Source: Soonwooa sp032078105 (GTDB lineage: Bacteria > Bacteroidota > Bacteroidia > Flavobacteriales > Weeksellaceae). From it: DNA of 64,000 bases. The notes beneath the pieces are model-generated. The model did no database searches. It saw only the letters and a list, made by a program, of their open reading frames with translations, and was not told the DNA's origin. The DNA lies in assembly GCA_046269235.1 (NCBI GenBank), contig JBJZOS010000001.1, positions 186,001-250,000 on the forward strand, read 5' to 3'. The number at the start of each line of letters is the position of its first letter. The first letter of the stretch is position 1. A program made the position numbers and the translations under genes. Shown here piece after piece: positions 44,101 through 53,119 of the stretch.

Positions 44101-45186
44101 TTATTCTACGATGAATTTTGTATTCAATTCTCTAGTTTTCAGAATATAGATTCCTTTTGGAAGGTTATTAAGTTGGATAGTATTTCCATTTTTGAATGGT
44201 TGATCAATCTCTTGTACTCTTTGTCCTACCATGTTGTAGATCCAAGCTTTGTCATATTGTTTTAGATCGCTGCCTTGTACCGTAATAGAAGATCCAGATT
44301 TAGCAGGGTTAGGATAGATTTTGTAGTTTTTAGAAAAACCTGTATCCTCAACAGCTAACGGAGATAATCCCCATGTTCTTGTAACGAATTCTGGATTATC
44401 TATGAAAGGATTTCTGTTGTTTTGATAAATATAGGTTGCATTGTTACGATCGATTTCTATTTGAGAAACCGGGTCTTGTTGATGCCATAGAAGTAGCGTG
44501 TTAAGCTCCCAAGTCTGTAGTCCAGGGAATTTTGAAGTTGATAATATTTCATTAGCGTTGAAGCTAGATAACTTATCTTCGTATCTTGTTGCGAAGTATA
44601 ATACCATTCTCGCTACATCTCCTTTGAATTCATTAATCGGTTCAGCGGCAGAACCTGAATAACCTGGAGAACTAGAAGAGCCAACTTTAGTTCCGTTTTT
44701 GGAAGTGAAGGTGGGCGAGTCTACTTTTGCAAAAGGATAGTTGCTTCTCATTCCATTTACTTTTCCATCTGTTGGACGGATGTGGTGCATGTCAGAAACC
44801 ATTGGAGAATTTTTATCGAAAATACTTTGTGGTATTATGTGTTCTCTATTATAACAGTTGTTTTCTGCAGAATAGCTTCCGCATTTTCTTTGACCATGTA
44901 TGTAATTGTAAGGGTCTGGACCATTTGGATTTTCAGAATAAATATCTAACACCGTTCCGTCATTTTCGTAACCAGCAATCGAATACTTGTCTGTATCTGT
45001 TGATGGATATCCGTTGTACAAGTTGTCATAACTTTTAGTAACATAACCAGCACTAATAATAGCGCTTAATTTTGTTTTAAGAGCAGCTCCAGATAATCCA
45101 TCTGTGCCACTGTAATATCCTGCGGGGATCTGCGCTGATGCAAATCCAAATGCAGCTAGTCCTAACAAAAGAGAGATTTTTTTCAT
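44101..45186 (-). CDS. Secreted endonuclease I family protein with T9SS sorting domain
   Basis: 361 residues from the ATG at 45186: signal peptide KKISLLLGLAAFGFASAQ, endonuclease I domain with NREHIIPQS (catalytic His) and MHHIRPTDG, the structural DPVSQIEIDRN and NNRNPFIDNPEF blocks, and a type A sorting tail (YKIYPNPAKSG, ending NTKFIVE). A nonspecific secreted nuclease exported by T9SS is the likely product. It lacks the FN3 and linker domains of its neighbour. Its closest relative in the window is the decayed copy at 45512-46649. Confidence 0.9.
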   Translation of the reverse strand: MKKISLLLGLAAFGFASAQIPAGYYSGTDGLSGAALKTKLSAIISAGYVTKSYDNLYNGYPSTDTDKYSIAGYENDGTVLDIYSENPNGPDPYNYIHGQRKCGSYSAENNCYNREHIIPQSIFDKNSPMVSDMHHIRPTDGKVNGMRSNYPFAKVDSPTFTSKNGTKVGSSSSPGYSGSAAEPINEFKGDVARMVLYFATRYEDKLSSFNANEILSTSKFPGLQTWELNTLLLWHQQDPVSQIEIDRNNATYIYQNNRNPFIDNPEFVTRTWGLSPLAVEDTGFSKNYKIYPNPAKSGSSITVQGSDLKQYDKAWIYNMVGQRVQEIDQPFKNGNTIQLNNLPKGIYILKTRELNTKFIVE

Positions 45187-45460
45187 TTTCAATAAAATTG
45201 GGCGGTAAATATACATTTTAATTTTAAAGTTGTTCATTATTTTTTAATTAATCTTAAAATGCCTTTGTTTACAAGGACTTTACAATTTTTTAATTAAATT
45301 CTATATTATTTAATGTGTTGGTTTTTAATCAGTTGTGTTTAAGATTAAATTCCGTTTATATTAAAGGAATTTTTTAGTGATAAAGAATATTTAACTTTTA
45401 AAAATAAAATTAAAACTCCCAAAAATCTCTTTAAGCTTGTTTAAAAATTGTATTTTAAAA

Positions 45461-45488
45461 AAAAGCATTCATGACTATATGAATGCTT
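45461..45488 (-). terminator. Terminator after the decayed nuclease gene
   Basis: AAAGCATTCAT pairs with ATGAATGCTTT around a 6-base loop. It is nearly the same stem as the terminator at 44051, as expected for duplicated genes. Confidence 0.75.
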
Positions 45489-45511
45489 TTACTCAAATAT
45501 AACAAACTAAA

Positions 45512-46649
45512 CTATTCTACGATAAACTTCGAATTAATTCTTTTGTTTTTAAAACATAAAGATCTTTTGGTAAATTTTGAAGTTGGATTGTATTGCCATT
45601 TTTGAATGGTTGGTCGATTTCCATAACTATTTGTCTTATAATATTTTATATCCTTGCTTTAGTACGATGTTGCAGGTTTTTACCATCAACAGATATAGTG
45701 CCGCTCGATTTTAAAGGATTAGGATATATTTTGTAGTTTTTTGAAAACACCAAGTCGTCTGTTGACATATTGCTTGTCCATATTTTTGAAATCCACTCTG
45801 GATGAACAATCAAGGGATTTCTATTACCTTGGAAGACATAGACAGCCTTATTCCTGTCAATTTCTTTTTGCGAAACTGGATCTTGTGTTGCCCATCTCAA
45901 AAGCATCTGGAGATAACAAGTTGTAAATCCTTGGTAAGTACTACCATCAATAGGCGTTTCTGGTTTGTTCAAAGCATAAAAAGATGGAAGTCGTCTTTCA
46001 TATCTTGTGATGAAGTATAAGTGCATTCTTGCAAAATCTCCCTTGAATTCGTCAATTAGATCAAACACTATATTGTTATAATCTGGTGGTATATAGTTGC
46101 CGATTTTTGTACCGTTTGAGAAAGTTTTTGTTGCCGTTCCTACTTCGCCATAATTATAATCTGACCGTTGATAATTCACGTAATAATCCGACGGGATTAT
46201 AAAGTTGGCATCACTAGACATCGGCGACGCGCTCTGTCCTCCAAAGTAATTTTTTGGTAAAGAGTGCTCTCTGTTGTAGCAAAAACCTTCATTATTTTGG
46301 TTAGCACTTCCACATTGGTTGCCGTCAGCAATGGCTGATCCATAGTTATATTCGTAAGAATCGTTAATTGTATCAGGATTCGATGGCGCAGGCTTTTCCT
46401 AATACATATCGAGTATCGTATTATTTTTTTCGTAATATTTGTCCCTGCCGGTTGTTTTGTAAACTAACTAAAGTCCATAAGATCCGCTTCCGTAGCCTTG
46501 GTCCACGTGACCTGTTGTAATAAATTGACTTGGTTTAGTTTCAGTGCGGCATTTGTTAGTGCATTGGTTCCATTATAAGATCTATTCGGGATTTGTGCAG
46601 AGGCAAAACCAAAAATCGTCAAGCCCAAAAGAATAGAAAGTTTTTTAAT
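45512..46649 (-). pseudogene. Decayed third endonuclease I / T9SS gene
   Basis: The reverse strand preserves a signal peptide (KKLSILLGLTIFGFASAQ) whose expected ATG has become ATT at 46649. In-frame stops follow near 46470 and 46405. Then comes a nuclease domain with CYNREHSLPKNYF and QDPVSQKEIDRNK, and a sorting tail (YKIYPNPLKSSG) with a stop at 45646. The final codons have lost one A in GAATTAAATTCG-like sequence, shifting the last residues. The equivalent of MHHIRPTDG is altered to a sequence without the histidines (ANFIIPSDY), so the active site is also lost. Confidence 0.88.
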
Positions 46650-46718
46650 ATCGAGATAAAATTTGACTGTAAAATTACAGATTATACTTAATCTCCATAA
46701 TTAAATGAAAATTAAAAT

Positions 46719-47909
46719 TTAGCGTTTTAACTTTCTAGAAAATATGTAAGCAACTAATACTCCGAAAGATAAACCAACTGCAGAAACAATTGCATAGTTG
46801 AAAAGCGTGATTTTGACAGGGAAAGGGAGATTCTCTCCAGCCATGAAAAAGTTAGTTTGTATCTGTGTAAAACATAAGATTGTCCCTATAACCAGTCCTA
46901 ATATTACACCAATAACTACAATTAGAAGACCTGTGTTAAAATATGTCGTATTAAGATCTTTTTGTGTAAAACCTAAAGAACGTAGCGTCTTGGCTTGTGG
47001 CGCTTTATCTAGTTGCAAAATAATAACAGCTCCCGCCAAATTAAAGGTTGTAATGAAAATCACCAAGGAGAATATCAAGTAAATCATCAATTTTTCAGTG
47101 TTAATCATTTTCCAAAAAGCAGCATTCTCTTCAGATTTTGTGCTTATTTCTACTGTATTTTTCAGTTGATTTAATAAGGTTAATTTAACTTGGTCTGCTA
47201 ATTCTGGATTTTTAAGTTTAATAACGACTTGGTAGGCAGCGTCTTTTGGAAGATTTAATAACTGTTGCGATAAATCTATTGGCGCAATAATATAGTTGTT
47301 GAGTTGGTCATTGCTTGGGAAAATCCCAGTAACATAAATTTCTTTTCTATTAAAAATGTCGTCCTCTTGCTGGATAATACCTTTTCCTGCTTTCGGCATA
47401 TAGATGGTCGCAAAATCTTGCGAAGAGTTGACTGGTATCGCCAGACGATTGTCCAGTTGACCTTCCATCAAAACTTCGTTAGAATACTCAAAACTTGGAT
47501 AAGTCCCGTATAAAACTGTTTTGTTAATCGGGTTTACAAGTGTGTAAGCGGAATCTACACCACGCAGATAGGCTATTTCGCCATTATCTTTGTAATTGAT
47601 GTAGACTTTTTCTTCAATCATTTTAGAAAAACTCTCGACATTAGTATTCGATTTTAGAAGACTAGTAATGTCTTTAATGTTTGTAAGCGTTTTTCCATTT
47701 TTACTTTTAATAGTGAGATCCGCATGTAGATTTGCAATCATATCACTGTTGATATCTTCTAACGCAGAAAATACCGACACGATCACAAACATCGACGCCA
47801 CCGCAATCATCATCGCAAAGGCAGCAAGCCAAGTGATGAAAGTTACAGCATGACTACCTTTTTTGGCAGTAATGTAACGCGATGCGATATAAAGCGGATT
47901 ATTTCTCAC
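46719..47909 (-). CDS. LolC/LolE-type ABC transporter permease
   Basis: 396 residues. The N-terminal NPLYIASRYITAKKGSHAV leads into a first membrane helix, then a periplasmic domain of about 220 residues and three C-terminal helices with QAKTLRSLGFTQKDL before the third. This is the FtsX/LolCE family that moves lipoproteins out of the inner membrane. It follows rbfA by 5 bases, a gene pairing seen often in Bacteroidota. The ATPase partner is not in the window. Confidence 0.88.
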   Translation of the reverse strand: MRNNPLYIASRYITAKKGSHAVTFITWLAAFAMMIAVASMFVIVSVFSALEDINSDMIANLHADLTIKSKNGKTLTNIKDITSLLKSNTNVESFSKMIEEKVYINYKDNGEIAYLRGVDSAYTLVNPINKTVLYGTYPSFEYSNEVLMEGQLDNRLAIPVNSSQDFATIYMPKAGKGIIQQEDDIFNRKEIYVTGIFPSNDQLNNYIIAPIDLSQQLLNLPKDAAYQVVIKLKNPELADQVKLTLLNQLKNTVEISTKSEENAAFWKMINTEKLMIYLIFSLVIFITTFNLAGAVIILQLDKAPQAKTLRSLGFTQKDLNTTYFNTGLLIVVIGVILGLVIGTILCFTQIQTNFFMAGENLPFPVKITLFNYAIVSAVGLSFGVLVAYIFSRKLKR

Positions 47910-47914
47910 AAATC

Positions 47915-48277
47915 TTACAAAATAGGATTGTCGCCTTCGCCTTTTAGTTCTTTTTCGATACGTTCTACATCGTCAAGACTTGTGTCAAGATAAAATGATA
48001 AATTAGGTATAATACGCACCTGTTTGCCCATTTTTTGCCCAATAAAATTACGATACTGAGTTTTATTTTGCTCAATTTCCTTCATAATCGGCGTTCGTAA
48101 TTCTGCCGGGAAGATGCTCAAATATATCTTAGCAATACTAAGGTCGGCAGTCACTTTAACGTCGCTAACACTAATTAGAAAATTCTGGTTACTATCGGCA
48201 GATTGTTTTCTAAAAAGTTCAGCAAAATCCTCTTGTATAATTTGTGCGACTTTTCTTTGTCTATTACTTTCGTTCAT
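47915..48277 (-). CDS. rbfA: Ribosome-binding factor A
   Basis: 120 residues of KH-type fold. RQRKVAQIIQEDFAELF at the start, VSDVKVTADLSIAKIYLSIF in the middle and VRIIPNLSFYLDTSLDD near the end (quoted fragments) are the RbfA pattern. It binds the 30S subunit and helps mature the 5' end of 16S rRNA. First gene of a two-gene unit with the LolCE-type permease. Confidence 0.93.
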   Translation of the reverse strand: MNESNRQRKVAQIIQEDFAELFRKQSADSNQNFLISVSDVKVTADLSIAKIYLSIFPAELRTPIMKEIEQNKTQYRNFIGQKMGKQVRIIPNLSFYLDTSLDDVERIEKELKGEGDNPIL

Positions 48278-48304
48278 GGCGCAAATTTAATACTTTTGTT
48301 TGAT

Positions 48305-48465
48305 ATAATATGGGCGTGCCCCTTTGTTTTTCCAAAGCAAAGCCAGAAGCTTGCCTAACCCAAAAACAATCGGGTCGGTCTACGTGCAGTCGCTTTCCCC
48401 AATGGCGGCTTTGCCGCCACTGGGAAAGAGCTCCCACAATGCACTTCGCCCTCACGCAAATATAA
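48305..48465. repeat. GC-rich intergenic island with strong hairpin
   Basis: About 150 bases of GC-rich DNA between rbfA and mce. It begins with GGGCGTGCCC (48312-48321). It contains a long hairpin TTTCCC..TGGCGGC-TTT-GCCGCCA..GGGAAA (48394-48427). No gene is plausible. Similar in style to 17572-17700 and to interspersed repeats of this bacterial group. Confidence 0.55.
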
Positions 48466-48478
48466 TAAGATCTAAAAC

Positions 48479-48877
48479 ATGAAAATAGAACATCTCGGCA
48501 TCGCTGTCAAATCCTTAGGATTATCCGACGACTTATTCTCAAAACTATTAGGAAAGCCCTCTTACAAGCAAGAACGTGTAGAACGCGAAGGCGTTGTAAC
48601 CTCTTTCTACCAAGTTGGCGATTCCAAAATCGAACTCTTAGAAGCCTCAAAAGAAGAAAGCCCTATTTCAAAATTCATTGAAAAGAAAGGTGAGGGCATA
48701 CATCACATCGCATTTGGCGTTGACGATATCTTTTTCGAAATCCAAAGATTAAAAAAAGAAGGCTTCCAATTTATATCAGAAGAACCCAAAGATGGCGCTG
48801 ATAATAAAATAGTTGTGTTTTTACATCCAAAATCCACAAATGGGGTGTTGGTAGAATTGTGCCAAGAAAAGTCATAA
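48479..48877 (+). CDS. mce: Methylmalonyl-CoA epimerase
   Basis: 132 residues of the vicinal-oxygen-chelate fold. Metal ligands can be placed at His5 (IEHLGIAV), the Glu in IELLEAS, His in GEGIHHIAFGVDD and the terminal Glu in VLVELCQEK. It interconverts (R)- and (S)-methylmalonyl-CoA in the propionate/succinate route. Its mutase partners are not in this window. The gene stands alone ahead of the tRNA. Confidence 0.9.
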   Translation: MKIEHLGIAVKSLGLSDDLFSKLLGKPSYKQERVEREGVVTSFYQVGDSKIELLEASKEESPISKFIEKKGEGIHHIAFGVDDIFFEIQRLKKEGFQFISEEPKDGADNKIVVFLHPKSTNGVLVELCQEKS

Positions 48878-48882
48878 AAAAT

Positions 48883-48912
48883 TTGCATAGCACAGAAAAA
48901 TTAGTATTTTTG
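48883..48912 (+). promoter_or_regulatory. Canonical Bacteroidota promoter of the tRNA gene
   Basis: TTG at 48883-48885, 19 bases, then TATTTTTG at 48905-48912. Both elements and the spacing fit the -33/-7 consensus of Bacteroidota. The tRNA begins 28 bases downstream. Confidence 0.8.
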
Positions 48913-48939
48913 CACTCACAAAATTTAACCAAATTTTGA

Positions 48940-49013
48940 GGCCCTATAACTCAGTTGGTTAGAGTAGCTGACTCATAATCAGCAAGTCCTTGGTTCGAGC
49001 CCAAGTGGGGCCA
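48940..49013 (+). tRNA. tRNA with CAU anticodon (Met elongator or Ile2)
   Basis: 74 bases fold into a standard cloverleaf: acceptor GGCCCTA / TGGGGCC, D-arm, anticodon stem GCTGA-TCAGC with loop CTCATAA, and T-arm with GGTTCGAGCCC. No CCA is encoded. A CAU anticodon is read either as elongator tRNA-Met or, if lysidine-modified, as tRNA-Ile; the sequence alone does not settle it. Confidence 0.93.
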
Positions 49014-49023
49014 CTTGATTATA

Positions 49024-49052
49024 AAGCACTTACAAAAATGTAAGTGCTTTTT
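49024..49052 (+). terminator. Terminator after the tRNA
   Basis: AAAGCACTTACA and TGTAAGTGCTTT form a perfect stem with an A-rich loop, then a T run. Confidence 0.9.
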
Positions 49053-49112
49053 TTATTTTACATCAAGAATAACATTAGTATAACAATGTTTCTGATTCAA
49101 AGATAGTTATAG

Positions 49113-49149
49113 TTTTCGTATAATAGCAATAATCGTATTTTTACGAAAA
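49113..49149 (+). promoter_or_regulatory. Palindromic operator-like site
   Basis: TCGTA-TTTT-TACGA (49133-49146) is a perfect palindrome, and a further half-site TTTTCGTA lies at 49113-49120, pairing with TACGAAAA (49142-49149). It sits just upstream of a degenerate small gene and looks like a repressor binding site. The regulator is not known. Confidence 0.45.
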
Positions 49150-49159
49150 TTCAAATGAT

Positions 49160-49446
49160 ATGGAAAATAATTTAATCTTCATAAACAGAGAAATAAATAT
49201 TATCGCATAAAATTTCAGAGTAATTTTAATTTATTCATACATTCTTTACTTTTTTGGAAAGTTATTATTATATTCTTCTTCCTATTTACTGGATTTTATC
49301 TTAATTTCTTTTTTTACCTGCATTGGATTTTAGGATCAATATTTCTTATTGTATGCATCTTTTTTAATGTTACCCTTTTACCAGCATTTTATTACAAGAC
49401 TAAAGGAGTAGACTTTTTTAAAGATCTTGTAAATAAAAAAAACTAA
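49160..49446 (+). pseudogene. Broken small membrane-protein gene
   Basis: The ATG at 49160 starts ENNLIF and stops after 16 codons. A shifted frame then carries two hydrophobic segments (WKVIIIFFFLFTGFYLNFFF and GSIFLIVCIFFNVTLLPAFY) and ends YYKTKGVDFFKDLVNKKN at 49446. One frameshift near the start would join them into a protein of about 90 residues. No family recognised. Confidence 0.5.
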
Positions 49447-49459
49447 ACAGATTTCAAGT

Positions 49460-49785
49460 TTAAATAGTTGCAAAGAGACAGTTCGTAAATGTTTGGATAA
49501 AAAACGTATAGAGGAATTATATTCATTGCTACTAAAATCACATCTTTTAGATTATACTTCCATAAAGTTTAATACAAATATTGATTTGGTAAAAGTTTTC
49601 AGTTATGAGTATTTTGAAAAGGTTGTTTTGGAACTTTACGAGTACGGGAAATCAGATATTTGTACATAACTTCGAATCAAAAAGAGTTGAGTTACCTTCT
49701 TTTTGATCTTTTTAAACCATTTTTAAACAGAGATGTCAATACATTTTATAGTAATTTCTTTTTTACACAAAAAAAAATCTTTTAA
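49460..49785 (+). pseudogene. Unassigned coding remnants
   Basis: Two consecutive open stretches in different frames read CLDKKRIEELYSLLLKSHLL up to a stop at 49667, then NQKELSYLLFDLFKPFL up to a stop at 49783. They look like parts of one helical protein separated by a frameshift and lack a start. I cannot name the family. Confidence 0.35.
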
Positions 49786-49891
49786 GCCAGTAAACTATGA
49801 TAGTATCTCAAGGGAAGAAAATAGAGGTGCTATTAAAATAATTAGCGATGTGCTGCCTGATTTTTTGAATAAAAGTTCGGTTAGATAAATA

Positions 49892-49914
49892 AAAGTTCGG
49901 ATAACCGAGCTTTT
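49892..49914 (+). terminator. Terminator-like hairpin before the HTH gene
   Basis: AAAGTTCGG and CCGAGCTTT with loop ATAA (one G-T pair), followed by T. Confidence 0.6.
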
Positions 49915-49975
49915 CGATTTCATCGAGTTTCGCTACAACTAATTTTACGGCATAATTCAAAATCAAAAGATTATT

Positions 49976-50344
49976 ATGTCACCACTCATTCAGCAAGAGC
50001 TAAATGAAATTAAGAAACTGATTAAAGATAATTTTGTCAATGACAAGGAAGTTCTTACAGGAAAAGAATTAATATCTTATTTAAATATCAGTTATAGCTT
50101 ATTGAGTAAACTTTCTGCAGCTGGTATACTACCTTCACACCAGCCTACCAACGGACTTAAATTCTATTTCAAGTCCGAAATTCATGATACAGGTAAAGGA
50201 AAATCAATATTAAGCGTACAATTAGCGGAAAGTGTTGCATCTGAAAAGATGATTCTTAATATCTATATAAGCCTACTAAAGCCTATGCTTTTTGACTTTG
50301 AGTTATCTGCAAATGTTTTAAAGAAGATATACGGTAGAAAATAA
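49976..50344 (+). CDS. Helix-turn-helix protein of accessory type
   Basis: 122 residues. Residues 27-65 (LTGKELISYLNISYSLLSKL, then AAGILPSHQPTNGLKFYFKSEI) resemble the MerR/excisionase-like HTH found in many flavobacterial mobile elements. The remainder (LLKPMLFDFELSANVLKKIYG) is unlike the usual tail and may be a separate small domain. It could be a regulator or recombination helper. It lies in the accessory zone downstream of the tRNA. Confidence 0.6.
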   Translation: MSPLIQQELNEIKKLIKDNFVNDKEVLTGKELISYLNISYSLLSKLSAAGILPSHQPTNGLKFYFKSEIHDTGKGKSILSVQLAESVASEKMILNIYISLLKPMLFDFELSANVLKKIYGRK

Positions 50345-50471
50345 CGTATCTCATTCATTCAGTAAAAATTTAATTCGTATTAAGATTGATAGAGACAAAT
50401 CTCTAGAATCAAAAGACCAATCCTTTAAAGAACTTATCACTTAATCGAAATGTAAACTTATTTAATCTCTG

Positions 50472-50504
50472 AAAAGAATTAAAAGTTTTACCTTTAATTC
50501 TTTT
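50472..50504. terminator. Convergent terminator between the HTH gene and ligD
   Basis: AAAAGAATTAAA and TTTAATTCTTTT form a perfect 12-bp stem with a 9-base loop. The rest of the 241-base gap (50345-50585) holds only a short unrecognised open remnant (about 50352-50445). Confidence 0.75.
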
Positions 50505-50585
50505 GGTTTATAGTTGTTTTATAGAAGAAATTATTTTCGACATATAAATAATTCATAGACCTTTCTGTCTTTTTCAGGTCAAAAT

Positions 50586-52439
50586 TTAAATATTCTGCAA
50601 CAACTCCAATGACCTTATCATATCAATTCCCTTTCCCAAAACAGGTATAAACAAATCCCCCTTCTCTTTAATTCTCCCCAAAGCATTATGAATATTGAAA
50701 TCCGTTGGTTTTAATCCTTTTTTTAATTCCTCCCATTCCACAGGCATCGAAACGGAAGCGCCTTCTTTCGGACGAACGCTGTAAACACTCGCCAAAGTCT
50801 GTCCGATTCGGTTTTGAAGATAATCGAGGTAGATTTTCTTGTCGTCCCTTCTTTGTAAACTTCTTTCTAATGTCGTGAGTTTTGGCAGTTTTTCATTGAC
50901 TTGTTTCATCAAAATATGCGCAAAATCTTTTACCTGGTCAAAATCATATCTTCTACCCATCGGAATATAAACGTGAATTCCGCTACTTCCGGAAGTTTTA
51001 CAATAGCCTTTAATTTTGATAGATTTTAAAACTTCATTCAGCTGTAAAGCTGTTTCAATTACATCAGCAAATGTATTTTTTCTCGAAGGATCAAGGTCGA
51101 AAACCAAAAAATCAGGATGATCCAAATCTGGAAGTGAAGAATTCCAAGGGTTGAGATCAATACAGCCTAAATTATTAAGATAAGCCAAAGTTTCCTTGTT
51201 ATTGCAGTAGATGTAATCGATATACTTGTCGGTGGATTCCGAATACACCTCTGTTTTTTTAATCCAATCCGGAATGCTATCACCTGCATGTTTCTGATAA
51301 AATCCCTGTTCTTCAATGCCATTTGGAAAGCGGTTTAAAGAAAGCGGTCGGTTTTTTAGATGGGGTAAAATATATTGCGCGACTGACTGATAATAATCGA
51401 CCAAGTCACCTTTGGTAATGCTGTCTTTCGGAAAATAAATTTTATCCTGATTGGTGAGTTTGAGGGTAAATTTATTCAATGTAATTTCTTTCTCTTTCTC
51501 AGAAATTTCTGTTTTCATTGATGGAGTTTTTGCTTTCATTTCTTTAGATTCTTCCTTTACATCTTCAGGATTTTTATCTTCACGAATCGTGATAAACACC
51601 GGATGTCGGAACATTCCGTCTTTGGTAATTTCAGAATATTTTATTTCGCACACTAATATAGGTTCTGTCCATGTTACCGGCATATTAGTTTTAGGAATGG
51701 CATCAAACGGTGAAGTTTTTGTCGTTAATTTTTTTAATCTTGAATGAATTTCATGAATCAATTCTTTAGTAAATCCGGTTCCGGTATGTCCGGCGTAAAT
51801 CAATTTTCCATCGCTATATTTCCCTAAAATCAAGGCTCCAAAACCTTCTCTTGAACCCCGAGGTTCGGTAAATCCACAAATAATAGCTTCTTCTGTGTTG
51901 GTGAATTTTATTTTCAGCCAATCGGAACTTCGGTGATTTTCAATATAAAGACTGTCAGATTTTTTGGCAATCATTCCTTCCAAGTTCATTTTTTTTATTT
52001 GATTAAAAAATTCAATGCCTTTTTCCGGAATATGATCGCAATATTTAATAACGTCTGTTTCAATTAACGCTTCTTTTAAAAGTTCTTTTCGCTGAATTAA
52101 AGGAATGTTTTCAGTAGAATGACCATTCAGCCACAAAATGTCAAAAACCTGATAAACTAGGGCTAAATTTGGGTTGTTTCCAATCTGCTGTAATAAATGG
52201 AAATTCGGTCTTCCGTTTTCGTCGTAAGCAACAATTTCACCATCTAGAATCATTTTATGCTTTTGACTTTCGAAATTCTGCGAAATTTTTTCGAATTTGG
52301 ATAAAAAGGAAATTCCGTTTCGTGAATAGAAAAGTGGCTGTTTTTTTCTGAGATCGGCAACAGCGCGGTAACCGTCCCATTTTATTTCAAAGATCCAATC
52401 CTCATTGTCGAATGCTTTTTCATGAGGTTTTGCGAACAT
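50586..52439 (-). CDS. ligD: DNA ligase D, ligase and polymerase domains (frame-shifted from the front part)
   Basis: 617 residues from the ATG at 52439. The ATP-dependent ligase has its catalytic Lys in IFEIKWDGYRA, then LDGEIVAYDENG and DWLKIKF. A linker of charged residues leads to the primase-polymerase domain (NQDKIYFPKDSITKGDLVDYY, FLVFDLDPS with the metal Asp pair, KTSGSSGIHVYIP). LigD repairs double-strand breaks with Ku. The open frame continues upstream of the ATG to about 52555, where one base is missing relative to the phosphoesterase frame, so a full-length LigD would be about 844 residues. Confidence 0.92.
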   Translation of the reverse strand: MFAKPHEKAFDNEDWIFEIKWDGYRAVADLRKKQPLFYSRNGISFLSKFEKISQNFESQKHKMILDGEIVAYDENGRPNFHLLQQIGNNPNLALVYQVFDILWLNGHSTENIPLIQRKELLKEALIETDVIKYCDHIPEKGIEFFNQIKKMNLEGMIAKKSDSLYIENHRSSDWLKIKFTNTEEAIICGFTEPRGSREGFGALILGKYSDGKLIYAGHTGTGFTKELIHEIHSRLKKLTTKTSPFDAIPKTNMPVTWTEPILVCEIKYSEITKDGMFRHPVFITIREDKNPEDVKEESKEMKAKTPSMKTEISEKEKEITLNKFTLKLTNQDKIYFPKDSITKGDLVDYYQSVAQYILPHLKNRPLSLNRFPNGIEEQGFYQKHAGDSIPDWIKKTEVYSESTDKYIDYIYCNNKETLAYLNNLGCIDLNPWNSSLPDLDHPDFLVFDLDPSRKNTFADVIETALQLNEVLKSIKIKGYCKTSGSSGIHVYIPMGRRYDFDQVKDFAHILMKQVNEKLPKLTTLERSLQRRDDKKIYLDYLQNRIGQTLASVYSVRPKEGASVSMPVEWEELKKGLKPTDFNIHNALGRIKEKGDLFIPVLGKGIDMIRSLELLQNI

Positions 52440-52516
52440 TGGTTTAATGAAATTCTTTAATTTTTTTTCGTTAACTAAAGAATTGAATCTTTGAAATTTT
52501 GGTTTTATTTCAGAAG

Positions 52517-53119
52517 TTATGACTTCTTTCGGTTGCTTTTTAGACTTTTTTTTTCCTCTAAAAATTTTGTAACCTGAGAATTTTTGGTTGTATTTTCTTC
52601 GGCATCATAACGTTCTTCTGCAAATTTATCATTATGTTTTATGAGAAGCCATGCATTATTTTCTGCATTTTTCATTTTAACCAAAGCAAACTCTCCTTTT
52701 AATTTTTTTCCGTGTAAAACGAATTTTAACGAACCGGCTTTTAACTCTTTCAGCAATTCCTTTTCATCAGAAAGTTTTGAATTTTGATCTAAAGGTTCAT
52801 ACGTTCCCCTATCCCAAACTTCCACTTGTCCCGCCCCGTAATTTCCTTCAGGAATATTTCCTTCAAAATCTTTATAATCGTAAGGATGGTCTTCCACCAT
52901 CATCGCCAATCGTTTATCATTTGGATTTAATGATGGGCCTTTTGGAACTGCCCAACTTTTCAGAACGCCTTCCATTTCTAATCTAAAATCATAATGAAGT
53001 CGCGACGCAGCATGTCTTTGAATTACAAAAATGAGCTTGTCTTTGCTTTTTCTTGTGTTTCCTTTCGGTTCGCTCGTTTCGTCGAATTTCCTTTTTTCAT
53101 TATAGTCTTTGAGAGCCAT
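52517..53119 (-). CDS. ligD: DNA ligase D, 3'-phosphoesterase domain (split part)
   Basis: 200 residues. FVIQRHAASRLHYDFRLEMEG with the catalytic His and Asp, SWAVPKGPS and EDHPYDYKDFEGNIPEGNYGAG (quoted in part: FEGNIPEGNYGAG) are the LigD phosphoesterase signature. The last residues (EEKKSLKSNRKKS) come from reading beyond an A9 run in the wrong frame. Its ATG overlaps the ku stop by one base (TAATG), so ku and ligD are translationally coupled. Confidence 0.9.
   Translation of the reverse strand: MALKDYNEKRKFDETSEPKGNTRKSKDKLIFVIQRHAASRLHYDFRLEMEGVLKSWAVPKGPSLNPNDKRLAMMVEDHPYDYKDFEGNIPEGNYGAGQVEVWDRGTYEPLDQNSKLSDEKELLKELKAGSLKFVLHGKKLKGEFALVKMKNAENNAWLLIKHNDKFAEERYDAEENTTKNSQVTKFLEEKKSLKSNRKKS
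52546..52554 (-). other. A9 homopolymer at the ligD frame break
   Basis: On the coding strand nine A residues lie where the phosphoesterase and ligase frames diverge. Ten would join both frames into one protein. The site is either a real one-base deletion, a slippage site or a base-calling error. Confidence 0.85.
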
